A DNA stretch of 8,567 nucleotides from Thermoflexus sp042408365. GTDB taxonomy: Bacteria; Chloroflexota; Anaerolineae; Thermoflexales; Thermoflexaceae. The stretch lies in the NCBI RefSeq assembly GCF_042408365.1, contig NZ_JBHOQJ010000192.1:1-8567 (forward strand). The letters are read 5' to 3'. Both the position numbers and the translations under genes were made by a program. Of this stretch, positions 1 to 6,806 are shown piece after piece (position 1 is the first letter of the stretch; each line of letters starts with the position of its first letter). The notes below the pieces were generated by a model. That model saw only the letters and a list, made by a program, of their open reading frames with translations, searched no databases and had not been told where the DNA came from.

Positions 1-27
1 GATCCGGGCGCCCAAGGCGCCCGGATC
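1..27. terminator. Perfect 12-bp hairpin at left edge, possible terminator
   Basis: Bases 1-12 (GATCCGGGCGCC) pair perfectly with bases 16-27 across a CAA loop, and the stem may continue leftwards outside the window because base 28 (C) is still available. The stem is very GC-rich but no T tract follows on either strand within view, so it is not a textbook intrinsic terminator. Its place between an unseen upstream gene and the forward gene at 88 fits a transcript end. It could also be one member of a dispersed palindrome family, since other GC-rich hairpins occur between genes here. Confidence 0.4.
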
Positions 28-87
28 CGCCCACAACCCCCATGGGAACTCCCAGAATTAAAAAGCCCTGGGATTAAGGATCTAAGA

Positions 88-1200
88 ATGCGGCTCCGAA
101 GGATGAGGATCTGGGTTCTGGATCCATTTCTGACCGCGGAACGTAGGCTGTGGATCGACGGCTGGGCGCGCCACAGCCGGCATTCGCTCTTCGCGTTCAC
201 GCTTCATCCCCCGTCCGGACCGTTTTCCTCTTTCCGCCTAGACATCGCGCGGAATCGGGCGGAGCGCCTGGCCCGACGGATCCGGCGTTACCTCACCGGC
301 TCCGCCGCCCGGGATCCTTCGCGCCAGCCGGCAGGCCTGCCCGATTTGGTGATTATGACAGATGGCATGGACGGAGCGGTTTTCGCTGAAGAGACCGCTG
401 ACCTGCTGGCGTCGATCCCCATTTGGGTCTACTGGCATGTCAGCGCGCTGGCCTGCCCTGAGATCTCCTCGCCGGAAGCGCGGGCAGTCGAGATCCACAC
501 CGTCCGAGCGGTCCGGCGGTGTCTGTTCCACGGGGAAAGCCAGCGCCAACGCTTCCTCGCCGCCCTCTTCCGCTATGATGAGGGGCTGGCCACCGCGATC
601 GCGAAATCCACTGCAGTGCTGCCTCCAGGCTTCACCCCTTTCCCCACCCCATCCGAGGTCCAGCCCTCTCGTGAGCCGTTGGCCCTCTGGATCCTGCGGG
701 GCGAACCGGAGGAGATCCCCCGGATGATCGCGGCGATGGACCATCGGGACCTGGGTCAACAAAGTTTCCGGTTGCTACTCCTAAGCGAGCGGCCGGAGAT
801 CGAGGCGAACCGAGTGATGCAGCTTCCCCACACCCTGCGCGCCCGGATCCTGGGGATCCTGAACCCGGAGGACCCGAAGGCACGACGGTGGATATCGACC
901 GCCCGCGCCGTGGTCGAAGGAAGTATCCGGCTCCACTCCCCGATTCACCTGATGCGCATCGCCTTCGAAGGCCCATGGCCGCTGCTTCCATCTGGATCAA
1001 CGCTCCTAGATCAACTTCCGGAGTCCATACGAGCTCTGTGCGCTTACAGGGACCCGAAGGATCTCGCCGAACGGCTCGCTGCCGCGCTGCAGGGCGTCCC
1101 CGGGGATCCTCAGGAGATCCGCCAGGCCCTCACGGCATGGACCTGGCCGGTGCTGGCGCCCCGGTATGATGAGCTCTGCGAGACGGCTTACGCGATGTAA
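88..1200 (+). CDS. Divergent DUF3524/GT4 protein, tRNA-queuosine mannosyltransferase-like
   Basis: A 370-residue protein whose layout resembles the tRNA-queuosine alpha-mannosyltransferase family (DUF3524 N-terminal half, glycosyltransferase 4 C-terminal half; eukaryotic relative GTDC1). Matching blocks, recalled from the family rather than searched: the opening MRIWVLDPF and WARHSRH (residues 6-32), PDLVIMTDGMD (85-95), IPIWVYWH before a conserved Pro (110-124), FHGESQRQRFL (147-157), VLPPG (177-181), LALWILRGEPEEIP (198-211) and PLLPSG (298-303). The family's signature residues are mostly gone: the GSH near residue 16 is TAE, the HENQLTYP block is HVSALACP (117-124), and the GT4 HEFFG-VVEA block is LHSPIHLMRIA (282-292), so the nucleotide-sugar E-x7-E pair is absent. 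It may be an inactive or repurposed paralogue. AAGGA at 76-80 lies 7 bases before the ATG; the later Met6 lacks a well-spaced site. It ends 61 bp from the convergent mutS stop. An unrelated GT-B fold protein is the alternative. Confidence 0.6.
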   Translation: MRLRRMRIWVLDPFLTAERRLWIDGWARHSRHSLFAFTLHPPSGPFSSFRLDIARNRAERLARRIRRYLTGSAARDPSRQPAGLPDLVIMTDGMDGAVFAEETADLLASIPIWVYWHVSALACPEISSPEARAVEIHTVRAVRRCLFHGESQRQRFLAALFRYDEGLATAIAKSTAVLPPGFTPFPTPSEVQPSREPLALWILRGEPEEIPRMIAAMDHRDLGQQSFRLLLLSERPEIEANRVMQLPHTLRARILGILNPEDPKARRWISTARAVVEGSIRLHSPIHLMRIAFEGPWPLLPSGSTLLDQLPESIRALCAYRDPKDLAERLAAALQGVPGDPQEIRQALTAWTWPVLAPRYDELCETAYAM

Positions 1201-1261
1201 GCCGCTTCTGCAGATGACGATCCTGTCAAGAGCCAAAGGCCTGCCGCCACGAGCCCGGTCC

Positions 1262-3853
1262 TTATCCTTTCTCAACCAGCCCCTTCAGCTCATAGAGCTT
1301 ATGAAGGGCTTCCAAGGGGGAAAGGGACTCAGGGTCCAGGTTGCGGAGGGCATGGACAACCGGATGCTCGGCGAAGAGCGGCAGGGGCGCTGCAGGCGGA
1401 GGGGCCTTCGGCCGCACGGCCGGCTCCCCTCGTTCCAGCCGGCCCAGCAGCTCTCGCGCCCGCCGGATGACCGGCCGGGGCAACCCCGCGAGCTCCGCCA
1501 CGTGGATCCCATAGCTGCGATCCGCGCCGCCGGGGCGGACCTGATACAAGAAGACGATCCGCCCTTCCACCTCCGCGACCGCCATATGGGCGTTGCGCAC
1601 GCGCGGCAGATACGCGGCCAGGGCCGTCAGCTCGTGATAGTGGGTGGCGAAGAGCACCTTCGGCCGCCGCCTCGGATGGTTGTGCAGATATTCCGCCACC
1701 GCCCATGCGATCGCCAGGCCATCATAGGTGCTGGTCCCCCGTCCGATCTCGTCCAGCACCACCAGGCTCTCCGCGGTCGCTTGGTGCAAAATGTAGGCGG
1801 TCTCGCTCATCTCGACCATGAACGTGGAGCGGCCGGCTACCAATTCATCGTGGGCCCCGATGCGGGTGAAGATGCGATCCACCGGCCGCAGTCGGACTCG
1901 ATCGGCGGGGACGAAGGAGCCGATTTGGGCCATCAGCACAATGAGCGCGACCTGGCGCAGCAGCGTGCTCTTCCCGGCCATGTTCGGGCCGGTCAGGATC
2001 AAGATCCGCCCCTCCTCATTCAGGGAAACATCGTTCGGGATGAAGCGACCGGCCAGGGCCTGCTCCACCATCGGATGCCGCCCCCCCCGGATCTCCAACA
2101 CATCCTCTTCCACCAGCTCGGGGCGCACATAGCGATAACGGGCCGCCGCTTCCGCTAAGCTGATCACGACGTCTAGGTACGCCAGGGCGCCCGCGATCTC
2201 CCGCAGCCGAGGCGTCATCTCGCCCACGCGGCGGCAGAGATCCCGGAACAATTCAGCCTCCAACTCCGCCCCTCGAGCCTCCGCGTTCAGGACCATCGTT
2301 TCATATTCCTTCAGCTCGGGGGTGATGAAGCGCTCCGCGTGGACCAGCGTCTGCTTGCGGATGTAATCGGAAGGAACCTGTTGGGCGGCCGCCTTGGAGA
2401 CCTCAATGTAATATCCGAAGACTTTGTTGTATCCAACCTTCAGAGCACGAATGCCAGTTCGTTCCCGCTCCCGTTGCTCCAAATCGGCCAGCCAAACCTG
2501 GGCCTCCCGGGCGATGGCCCGCCACCGATCCAACTCCTCCGAGAACCCGGGGCGGATAACCCCGCCCTCCTGCAACGTGGCCGGGGGATCCTCCACCAAG
2601 GCTTCGGTGAGCAGCTTCAACAATTCCGGGAGCGGCTCCAATGGAGCGGCCAGGGGCCGAACGGCCTCCGCTCGTGGGCCTTCCATCCGACGAAGCAGCC
2701 CCTGGATCTCTGGGAGCACGGCCAGCGCCCGACGCAGAGCGGCCAGATCCCGGGGCGAGGCCAGGCCGCTGCGCGCCCGCCCGGCCAGCCGCTCCAGGTC
2801 CGGGAGCCCTCGAAGCCGCTCGGCCAGCTGCTCCCGGGCGATTGGATCCTCCACGAAAGCTTCCACTTGATCCAGACGAGCCTCGATCGCTGCCCGATCC
2901 CGCAGCGGCTGGGAAATCCACGCCCGCAACAACCGCCCGCCCATCGGGGTGCGCGTGAAATCCAGCACGGAGAGCAAGGATCCCCTTCGGGCGTCCCCGG
3001 CCATGCGCTCAGTCAACTCGAGGTTGCGGCGGGTAGCGGGATCCAGGAGCATATACCGGGCGGTGGTGTAAGTCTCTAGGGACGTCAAGACAGAAAGAGC
3101 CTCCGGGCGGGTCTCCCGGAGGTATTGGAGGATGGCTCCCGCAGCTCGCATCGCCAGCGGTTGATCTTCCAGGCCAAACGCATGCAACGAGATCACCTGA
3201 AAGTGTTCCTGCAGCGCCGCGCGGGCCGTCCCAGGTTCAAAACGATAGGCGGGGAATGGGGTGAAATGAATTGAAGCGCCCTCCGCCGGCGCAACCGGCG
3301 GCATGGGGGGCTCGCCAGGGGCGGCCGGATAAAGGCACTCCCGAGGGGCAATGCGCCAGAGCTCCGCCTCCGCATCCCGCCGGGCCTCCGAACCGGTCCA
3401 CTGAGTAGCGGCGAAATATCCTGTGCTGGCCTCGCAATAGGCCAGGCCGATCCCTTCCTCCGTCTCGATCCATGCCGCCAGATAATTCGGCTTCCGCTCG
3501 TCCAGGAGGGTCGGCTCCAGCGCCGTTCCCGGGGTGACCACCCGCACCACCCGGCGGGGCATCAGGCCGTTCACCGGCTCGCCGACCTGCTCCGCGATGG
3601 CGACCCGGTAGCCTCTCTCTACCAGGCGGGCGAGATAAGGTTCCACCGCATGATGCGGGATGCCCGCCATCGGAACACGCTGCCCTTTCCCCACCGGCCG
3701 TGAGGTGAGGACCAGATCCAACTCCCGGGCGACGATCTCCGCGTCCTCATCAAAGGCCTCATAGAAATCGCCCAGCCGGAAGAAGAGAATGGCGTCCGGG
3801 TATTGATGCTTTAGGTCCAGATACTGGCGCCGGATGGGCGTCAGGTCCTCCAT
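1262..3853 (-). CDS. mutS: DNA mismatch repair protein MutS
   Basis: Complete 863-residue MutS, about the usual length (E. coli 853). It binds mispaired or looped DNA as a dimer and uses ATP to start mismatch repair. Visible domains: the mismatch-recognition domain with GDFYEAF, giving the intercalating Phe30 and Glu32; connector roughly 120-245; lever and clamp roughly 260-550; and the ATPase from about 560. Walker A is GPNMAGKST (622-630), with Ala where many MutS have Gly, as I recall also in Thermus MutS. STFMVEM is at 676-682, Walker B LVVLDE at 697-702, and the His of ATHY is residue 738. PLPLF (823-827) sits where a beta-clamp binding motif is usual, followed by the conserved C-terminal helical tail (LHKLYELKGL). 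GGAGG at 3863-3867 lies 9 bases from the ATG on the reverse strand. No mutL lies in the window. Identification is secure. Confidence 0.98.
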   Translation of the reverse strand: MEDLTPIRRQYLDLKHQYPDAILFFRLGDFYEAFDEDAEIVARELDLVLTSRPVGKGQRVPMAGIPHHAVEPYLARLVERGYRVAIAEQVGEPVNGLMPRRVVRVVTPGTALEPTLLDERKPNYLAAWIETEEGIGLAYCEASTGYFAATQWTGSEARRDAEAELWRIAPRECLYPAAPGEPPMPPVAPAEGASIHFTPFPAYRFEPGTARAALQEHFQVISLHAFGLEDQPLAMRAAGAILQYLRETRPEALSVLTSLETYTTARYMLLDPATRRNLELTERMAGDARRGSLLSVLDFTRTPMGGRLLRAWISQPLRDRAAIEARLDQVEAFVEDPIAREQLAERLRGLPDLERLAGRARSGLASPRDLAALRRALAVLPEIQGLLRRMEGPRAEAVRPLAAPLEPLPELLKLLTEALVEDPPATLQEGGVIRPGFSEELDRWRAIAREAQVWLADLEQRERERTGIRALKVGYNKVFGYYIEVSKAAAQQVPSDYIRKQTLVHAERFITPELKEYETMVLNAEARGAELEAELFRDLCRRVGEMTPRLREIAGALAYLDVVISLAEAAARYRYVRPELVEEDVLEIRGGRHPMVEQALAGRFIPNDVSLNEEGRILILTGPNMAGKSTLLRQVALIVLMAQIGSFVPADRVRLRPVDRIFTRIGAHDELVAGRSTFMVEMSETAYILHQATAESLVVLDEIGRGTSTYDGLAIAWAVAEYLHNHPRRRPKVLFATHYHELTALAAYLPRVRNAHMAVAEVEGRIVFLYQVRPGGADRSYGIHVAELAGLPRPVIRRARELLGRLERGEPAVRPKAPPPAAPLPLFAEHPVVHALRNLDPESLSPLEALHKLYELKGLVEKG

Positions 3854-3882
3854 ATTGGATTCCTCCCTGCAAGCTGTTTTTC

Positions 3883-3912
3883 AGTATACACTTGACGTGG
3901 ATGGCCAGTCCT
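3883..3912 (-). promoter_or_regulatory. Possible mutS promoter
   Basis: Reading the reverse strand, TATACT (3888-3883) matches five of six bases of the -10 consensus and is directly preceded by TG. Eighteen bases further upstream lies AGGACT (3912-3907), only a three-of-six -35 match. Transcription would begin near 3876, giving a leader of about 22 bases that still contains the GGAGG ribosome site. The -10 contains GTATAC, itself a palindrome, so it could in principle also be read towards the forward gene, but I found no correctly spaced forward -35: TTGACG at 3892-3897 has no partner at 16-18 bp. Confidence 0.35.
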
Positions 3913-3931
3913 CTCTCTTCTCTATAGGCTC

Positions 3932-4008
3932 GTCAGAAGGCGGGCCTCCAGCTCGCTGCTGTTCGACGCTGGCTGACCCGCTTTCTCTCCCTTAAGGAAA
4001 AGGAAAGC
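3932..4008 (+). other. Structured leader upstream of the response regulator
   Basis: This noncoding stretch between the divergent mutS and response-regulator starts can fold in two places as forward RNA. GTCAG (3932-3936) pairs with CTGAC (3973-3977) and CCAGC (3948-3952) with the adjoining GCTGG (3968-3972), leaving an 11-base side insert (3937-3947) on one arm. Further on, GCTTTC (3980-3985) pairs with GAAAGC (4003-4008) around an inner TCC/GGA. No known riboswitch is recognised, and whether the region is transcribed is unknown. Confidence 0.25.
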
Positions 4009-4078
4009 AGAGAGCGCCAAAGCACCTGCAACAAACGGCCCGACTCCAAGCCCTGGGGAAGCGGAGGAAACAGTTGAA

Positions 4079-5182
4079 ATGGCGAGCGGAAGCTCAGACA
4101 AGGGCGGGGCGCGTCCACCCCGCGTGTTGATCATCGAGGACAATCCGAACGAAGCGCGGGCGCTTCACGATTTGTTGGTCTGGAACGGCTTCGAGGTCGC
4201 CATCGCCCCAACAGCCCGCCAGGGATGGATCAGGCTGCGTTCCTGGCGCCCCGACGTGGTGGTCCTGGATCTGGGCCTGCCCGACGCGGACGGCCTGACC
4301 GTATGCCAGGCGATGAAATCCAACCCGCAGCTCCGAGATATCCCGGTGTTGATCCTCACCGGCCGCTCCGCCATCGCCCAGCTGGTGGAGGGCCTGCGGA
4401 TCGGCGCGGAGGATTACGTGACCAAGCCTTACGATCCCCGCGAGGTCCTGGCCCGGCTCCAGGCCCGCCTGCGCTTCGGGCGACGGATCGCCTCATTGAA
4501 AACCTATCATCTCTACTGGTGGAATCTGCTGCGGGCCTTCATCCCTTCCCCCATCTGGCAAGCCATGCAAAAAGCTCCGCACGAGATCACGGGTCCGGCC
4601 CGGATGCAAACCCTCAGCGTGCTGGCCGTTGCATGGAGTGGACTCCGAGAGCGGATCCAGGAAGCCGCCCGGAACGAAGGCCTTCCCGCTGGAACGCTCC
4701 ATCAGGTCTTCAACCGCTATCTGAACCTGTTGTACGAGGGGGTTCAGGCGGAGGGAGGGATCCCCACGCCGCTGATGGACGGTGTGGTTCTGGCCTGGTT
4801 CAACGCCTCCCTCTCCGGCAACGACCATCCGATCCGGGCCCTGCGGGCAGCCCTGGTCCTTCGGGAACGGATCCGCCGGCTTCATTCGGAACTCCCCCCG
4901 CCCCTACGCCTCGCGCCGCGTTGGGTCCTCCACCGGGGGACCGCGCTCGTGGGGCTGATGGGAGGATCCAGTTATCTTCACTACACGCCGACCGGTGAGG
5001 CCACCGAGACCGCCCGACGCCTGGCCGGCCTGGCCCCGGAAGGGGAAATCCTCCTCACCTCGGCGTTCTATGAAGTGATCCAAGGTCTCATCCCAGCGAG
5101 ACCGTGGACTGAGGCCCCTCCGTTTATCCGGACACCGCTCTATGTGGTGTCCGGGATCCCGGTGGTCGCCGAACGTCGATAA
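4079..5182 (+). CDS. Response regulator: receiver plus degenerate cyclase-like domain
   Basis: A 367-residue cytoplasmic protein. Residues 15-132 form a complete receiver domain: acidic pair Glu20-Asp21, phosphoacceptor Asp64 (VVVLDLGLPDADG), Thr94 and Lys116 (TKPYD), so phosphorylation by a sensor kinase is expected. Residues 133-165 form a linker with an FIPSPIWQAM segment, like the FVPPEVV stretch that precedes many class III adenylate/guanylate cyclase domains. Residues 175-340 keep the cyclase pattern: SVLAVAWSG, NRYLNLLYEGVQAEGG, PLMDGVVLAWF, ALRAALVLRERI, GTALVGLMGG, TGEATETARRL. The first metal Asp aligns with Ala185 and the transition-state Asn with Glu310, whereas the second metal Asp (Asp234) and the Arg (314) remain. 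Cyclase activity therefore looks unlikely; a phosphorylation-controlled binding or partner domain is inferred. GGAGGAAA (4063-4070) precedes the ATG, and no earlier in-frame start exists after the stop at 3974. No sensor kinase is adjacent. Confidence 0.88.
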   Translation: MASGSSDKGGARPPRVLIIEDNPNEARALHDLLVWNGFEVAIAPTARQGWIRLRSWRPDVVVLDLGLPDADGLTVCQAMKSNPQLRDIPVLILTGRSAIAQLVEGLRIGAEDYVTKPYDPREVLARLQARLRFGRRIASLKTYHLYWWNLLRAFIPSPIWQAMQKAPHEITGPARMQTLSVLAVAWSGLRERIQEAARNEGLPAGTLHQVFNRYLNLLYEGVQAEGGIPTPLMDGVVLAWFNASLSGNDHPIRALRAALVLRERIRRLHSELPPPLRLAPRWVLHRGTALVGLMGGSSYLHYTPTGEATETARRLAGLAPEGEILLTSAFYEVIQGLIPARPWTEAPPFIRTPLYVVSGIPVVAERR

Positions 5183-5225
5183 AGATGTAACGATTCAATC
5201 GTTCTAATTGGTGGCTGTGGGAGCA

Positions 5226-5252
5226 GAGCCGCGCGCCAAAGGCACGTGGCTC
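5226..5252 (+). other. Imperfect 12-bp hairpin
   Basis: GAGCCGCGCGCC (5226-5237) pairs with GGCACGTGGCTC (5241-5252) around an AAA loop, with one G-U pair and one C-A mismatch when read as forward RNA. Its 3' arm overlaps the first three bases of the next, stronger hairpin, so the two stems compete slightly at 5250-5252. Function unknown; it probably belongs to the end of the response-regulator transcript. Confidence 0.35.
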
Positions 5253-5286
5253 CCTCCCCACGGCCCGGAGGGCCGTGGGGAGGGAG
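5250..5286 (+). terminator. Perfect 17-bp hairpin after the response regulator
   Basis: The 17-base arm 5250-5266 pairs without mismatch with 5270-5286 around a GGA loop; the core is CTCCCCACGGCCC. It lies 68 bases past the response-regulator stop and ahead of trmFO, where a transcript end is expected. No T run follows, so classical intrinsic termination is not assured; mRNA 3'-end protection is an alternative. A diverged copy of the same hairpin lies at 8504-8538. Confidence 0.55.
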
Positions 5287-5295
5287 GATCCAGGA

Positions 5296-5323
5296 GGGCG
5301 GGGCCGTTCCGCCCCTTCGGGGG
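5296..5323 (+). other. Alternative GC-rich stems, one with a UUCG tetraloop
   Basis: GGGCGG (5296-5301) can pair with CCGCCC (5309-5314). Alternatively CCCC (5312-5315) pairs with GGGG (5320-5323) around TTCG, the stable UUCG tetraloop sequence closed by C-G. The two share bases and exclude one another. Followed by the palindrome GGAGCTCC (5322-5329). Could be terminator support or a leader structure for trmFO; not matched to any known RNA family. Confidence 0.3.
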
Positions 5324-5364
5324 AGCTCCGGACCAAATGTTGCCAGGCCCAATCGTTGTGCATA

Positions 5365-5392
5365 GTTACAAGTGAATAAGCCTTTCTAATAT
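5365..5392 (+). promoter_or_regulatory. Possible trmFO promoter
   Basis: GTTACA (5365-5370, four of six bases of the -35 consensus) and TAATAT (5387-5392, four of six of the -10) are 16 bases apart in the only AT-rich part of the gap. Transcription would start around 5399, almost at the ATG, which would leave out the GGAG ribosome site at 5393-5396. Either the message is nearly leaderless or the true promoter lies a little further upstream. Confidence 0.25.
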
Positions 5393-5404
5393 GGAGAGTG
5401 CAAG

Positions 5405-6742
5405 ATGACGCCAGAGTTGATCATCGTAGGCGGTGGGCTGGCGGGGTCGGAGGCCGCCTGGCAGGCGGCCCAGCGGGGCATCCACGTCCGGCTGTATGAG
5501 ATGCGGCCCCGCCGGTTCACCCCCGCCCACACGACGGAGTGGCTTGCGGAGATCATCTGTTCCAACTCCTTGGGATCAAATGAGCTGGAGAACGCCTCGG
5601 GCCTCCTGAAAGCGGAGCTGAGGCGTCTGGGTTCGCTGCTGATGGCCTGCGCCGACCGCACGGCGGTGCCTGCTGGGAAGGCCCTTGCCGTGGACCGCGA
5701 GCTTTTCGCCCGGTGCGTGACGGAGCACATCGAGGGCCACCCGCTAATCACGGTGATCCGGGAGGAGGTCACCGAGATCCCAGACCGCCCGTGCATCATC
5801 GCCACCGGCCCTTTGACCTCCGATGCCCTGGCGCGGGCGATTCAGCAACTCACCGGCCAGGAGTATCTCTATTTCTACGATGCCATCTCCCCCATCGTGG
5901 CCGCCGACTCCATCGATATGTCCATCTGTTTCAGGGGCTCCCGCTACGGCCGGGGGCAGGAGTTGGAGGGGGATTACATCAACTGTCCGATGACGAAAGA
6001 GGAATACGAGGCCTTTGTGGACGCCCTGATCCACGCCGAGACGATCGAGCTGCGGGATTTCGAGCGGGAGGATCCGCGCTTCTTCGAGGCATGCCTGCCG
6101 ATTGAGGTGCTGGCCAAACGCGGGCGCGATGCCCTGGCCTACGGCCCCCTGCGGCCCACGGGCTTGATCGACCCCCGCACCGGCCGCACGCCCTACGCGG
6201 TGGTCCAGCTGCGACAGGACAACCGGGCGGGGACGATGTACAGCATGGTAGGTTTCCAGACGAACCTGAAATGGCCGGAGCAGCGGCGGGTCTTCCGGAT
6301 GATCCCGGGCCTTCAGAACGCGGAGTTCCTACGCTACGGCCAGATGCACCGCAACACCTATATCAACGCCCCCGCGCTCCTGGAACCCACCATGCAGTTC
6401 CGGGGCCGGCCGGATCTCTTCTTCGCCGGTCAGATCACCGGGGCAGAGGGATACGTGGGCAACATCGCCACCGGGCTGGTGGCCGGGGTCAACGCCGCCC
6501 GGCTGCTTCGCGGCCAGCCGCCTCTTGCTTTCCCCATCACCACGATGATCGGGGCGCTGTGCGATTACCTGGCCCGCGCGGATCCGCGGGATTTCCAGCC
6601 AATGAAGGCCAACTTCGGACTGCTGCCCCCACTGGATCGCCCGGTCCGCGACAAGCGGGCGCGCGCGTTGGCGTATGCGCGCCGCGCCCTCGAGGACCTC
6701 GAGCGGTTCTGGGCCGAGAGCGGGGAGGCCGAGGGCGGGTGA
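5405..6742 (+). CDS. trmFO: Methylenetetrahydrofolate-tRNA-(uracil-5-)-methyltransferase TrmFO
   Basis: Complete 445-residue TrmFO, close to the usual length (B. subtilis about 435). It methylates U54 in the T loop of tRNA, taking the carbon from 5,10-methylene-tetrahydrofolate and electrons from reduced FAD. The N-terminal dinucleotide motif is IIVGGGLAGSEAAWQ (6-20). The family block EIICSNSLGSNELENASGL (49-67) carries Cys52, and EACLPIEVLAKRGRDAL carries Cys230; these correspond to the two functional cysteines known from B. subtilis TrmFO (Cys53 and Cys226). The C-terminal FAD/folate segment GQITGAEGYVGNIATGLVAG begins at residue 342, followed by FPITTMIGAL and the conserved MKANFGLLPPL. 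GGAG (5393-5396) lies 8 bases from the ATG. The gene stands alone after a hairpin-rich gap and converges on the dehydrogenase gene, with 64 bp between the stops. All expected motifs are intact. Confidence 0.97.
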   Translation: MTPELIIVGGGLAGSEAAWQAAQRGIHVRLYEMRPRRFTPAHTTEWLAEIICSNSLGSNELENASGLLKAELRRLGSLLMACADRTAVPAGKALAVDRELFARCVTEHIEGHPLITVIREEVTEIPDRPCIIATGPLTSDALARAIQQLTGQEYLYFYDAISPIVAADSIDMSICFRGSRYGRGQELEGDYINCPMTKEEYEAFVDALIHAETIELRDFEREDPRFFEACLPIEVLAKRGRDALAYGPLRPTGLIDPRTGRTPYAVVQLRQDNRAGTMYSMVGFQTNLKWPEQRRVFRMIPGLQNAEFLRYGQMHRNTYINAPALLEPTMQFRGRPDLFFAGQITGAEGYVGNIATGLVAGVNAARLLRGQPPLAFPITTMIGALCDYLARADPRDFQPMKANFGLLPPLDRPVRDKRARALAYARRALEDLERFWAESGEAEGG

Positions 6743-6767
6743 TCCCCTCTGGATCCGGGAAGACCGA

Positions 6768-6779
6768 CCCCCTAAGGGG
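6768..6779. terminator. Small hairpin between convergent stops
   Basis: CCCC (6769-6772) and GGGG (6776-6779) form a 4-bp stem with a TAA loop in the 64-bp gap between the ends of trmFO and the dehydrogenase gene. Another short pair, GATCC (6741-6745) with GGATC (6751-6755), is close by. The position suits a shared two-way terminator, but both stems are short and lack T tracts. Confidence 0.2.
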
Positions 6780-6806
6780 AGGACGCGGGGCAAGCGCTTT
6801 CCACCG

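Larger units (their letters stand above)
5189..5357. repeat. Short palindrome and flanking 8-bp direct repeats around a hairpin block
   Basis: Just after the response-regulator stop, AACGATT and AATCGTT form a perfect inverted repeat (5189-5203) with a single-base centre. The octamer CAATCGTT inside it (5196-5203) recurs exactly at 5350-5357, so the two copies bracket the 146-bp hairpin-rich stretch 5204-5349. This could mark a target-site duplication around a small inserted element, but no convincing terminal inverted repeats are seen and the match may be chance. Confidence 0.3.

Noticed and set aside
1958..1990. Ala in the MutS Walker A motif (GPNMAGKST)
   Set aside because: At first it looked like a mutation, but the same Ala occurs, as I recall, in Thermus MutS, and all other ATPase residues are intact.
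1166..2158. Long forward open frame of 330 codons opposite mutS
   Set aside because: It lies entirely antisense to the conserved MutS ATPase end, its product is low-complexity (rich in Gln, Arg, Gly and His) and it has no ribosome site; high GC creates such shadows.
3892..3928. Forward promoter from TTGACG and CTATAG
   Set aside because: The -35-like hexamer is good but the spacing to any -10-like sequence is 24-25 bp, too long for a housekeeping promoter.
3928..4076. Forward open frame ending in TGA just before the response-regulator ATG
   Set aside because: A stop lies immediately upstream (3925-3927) and the 49 codons contain no ATG, GTG or TTG start, so it cannot be called a gene.
3922..4143. 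Reverse open frame of 73 codons with a hydrophobic stretch
   Set aside because: It starts inside the response-regulator coding region and has no recognisable domain or ribosome site; most likely chance.
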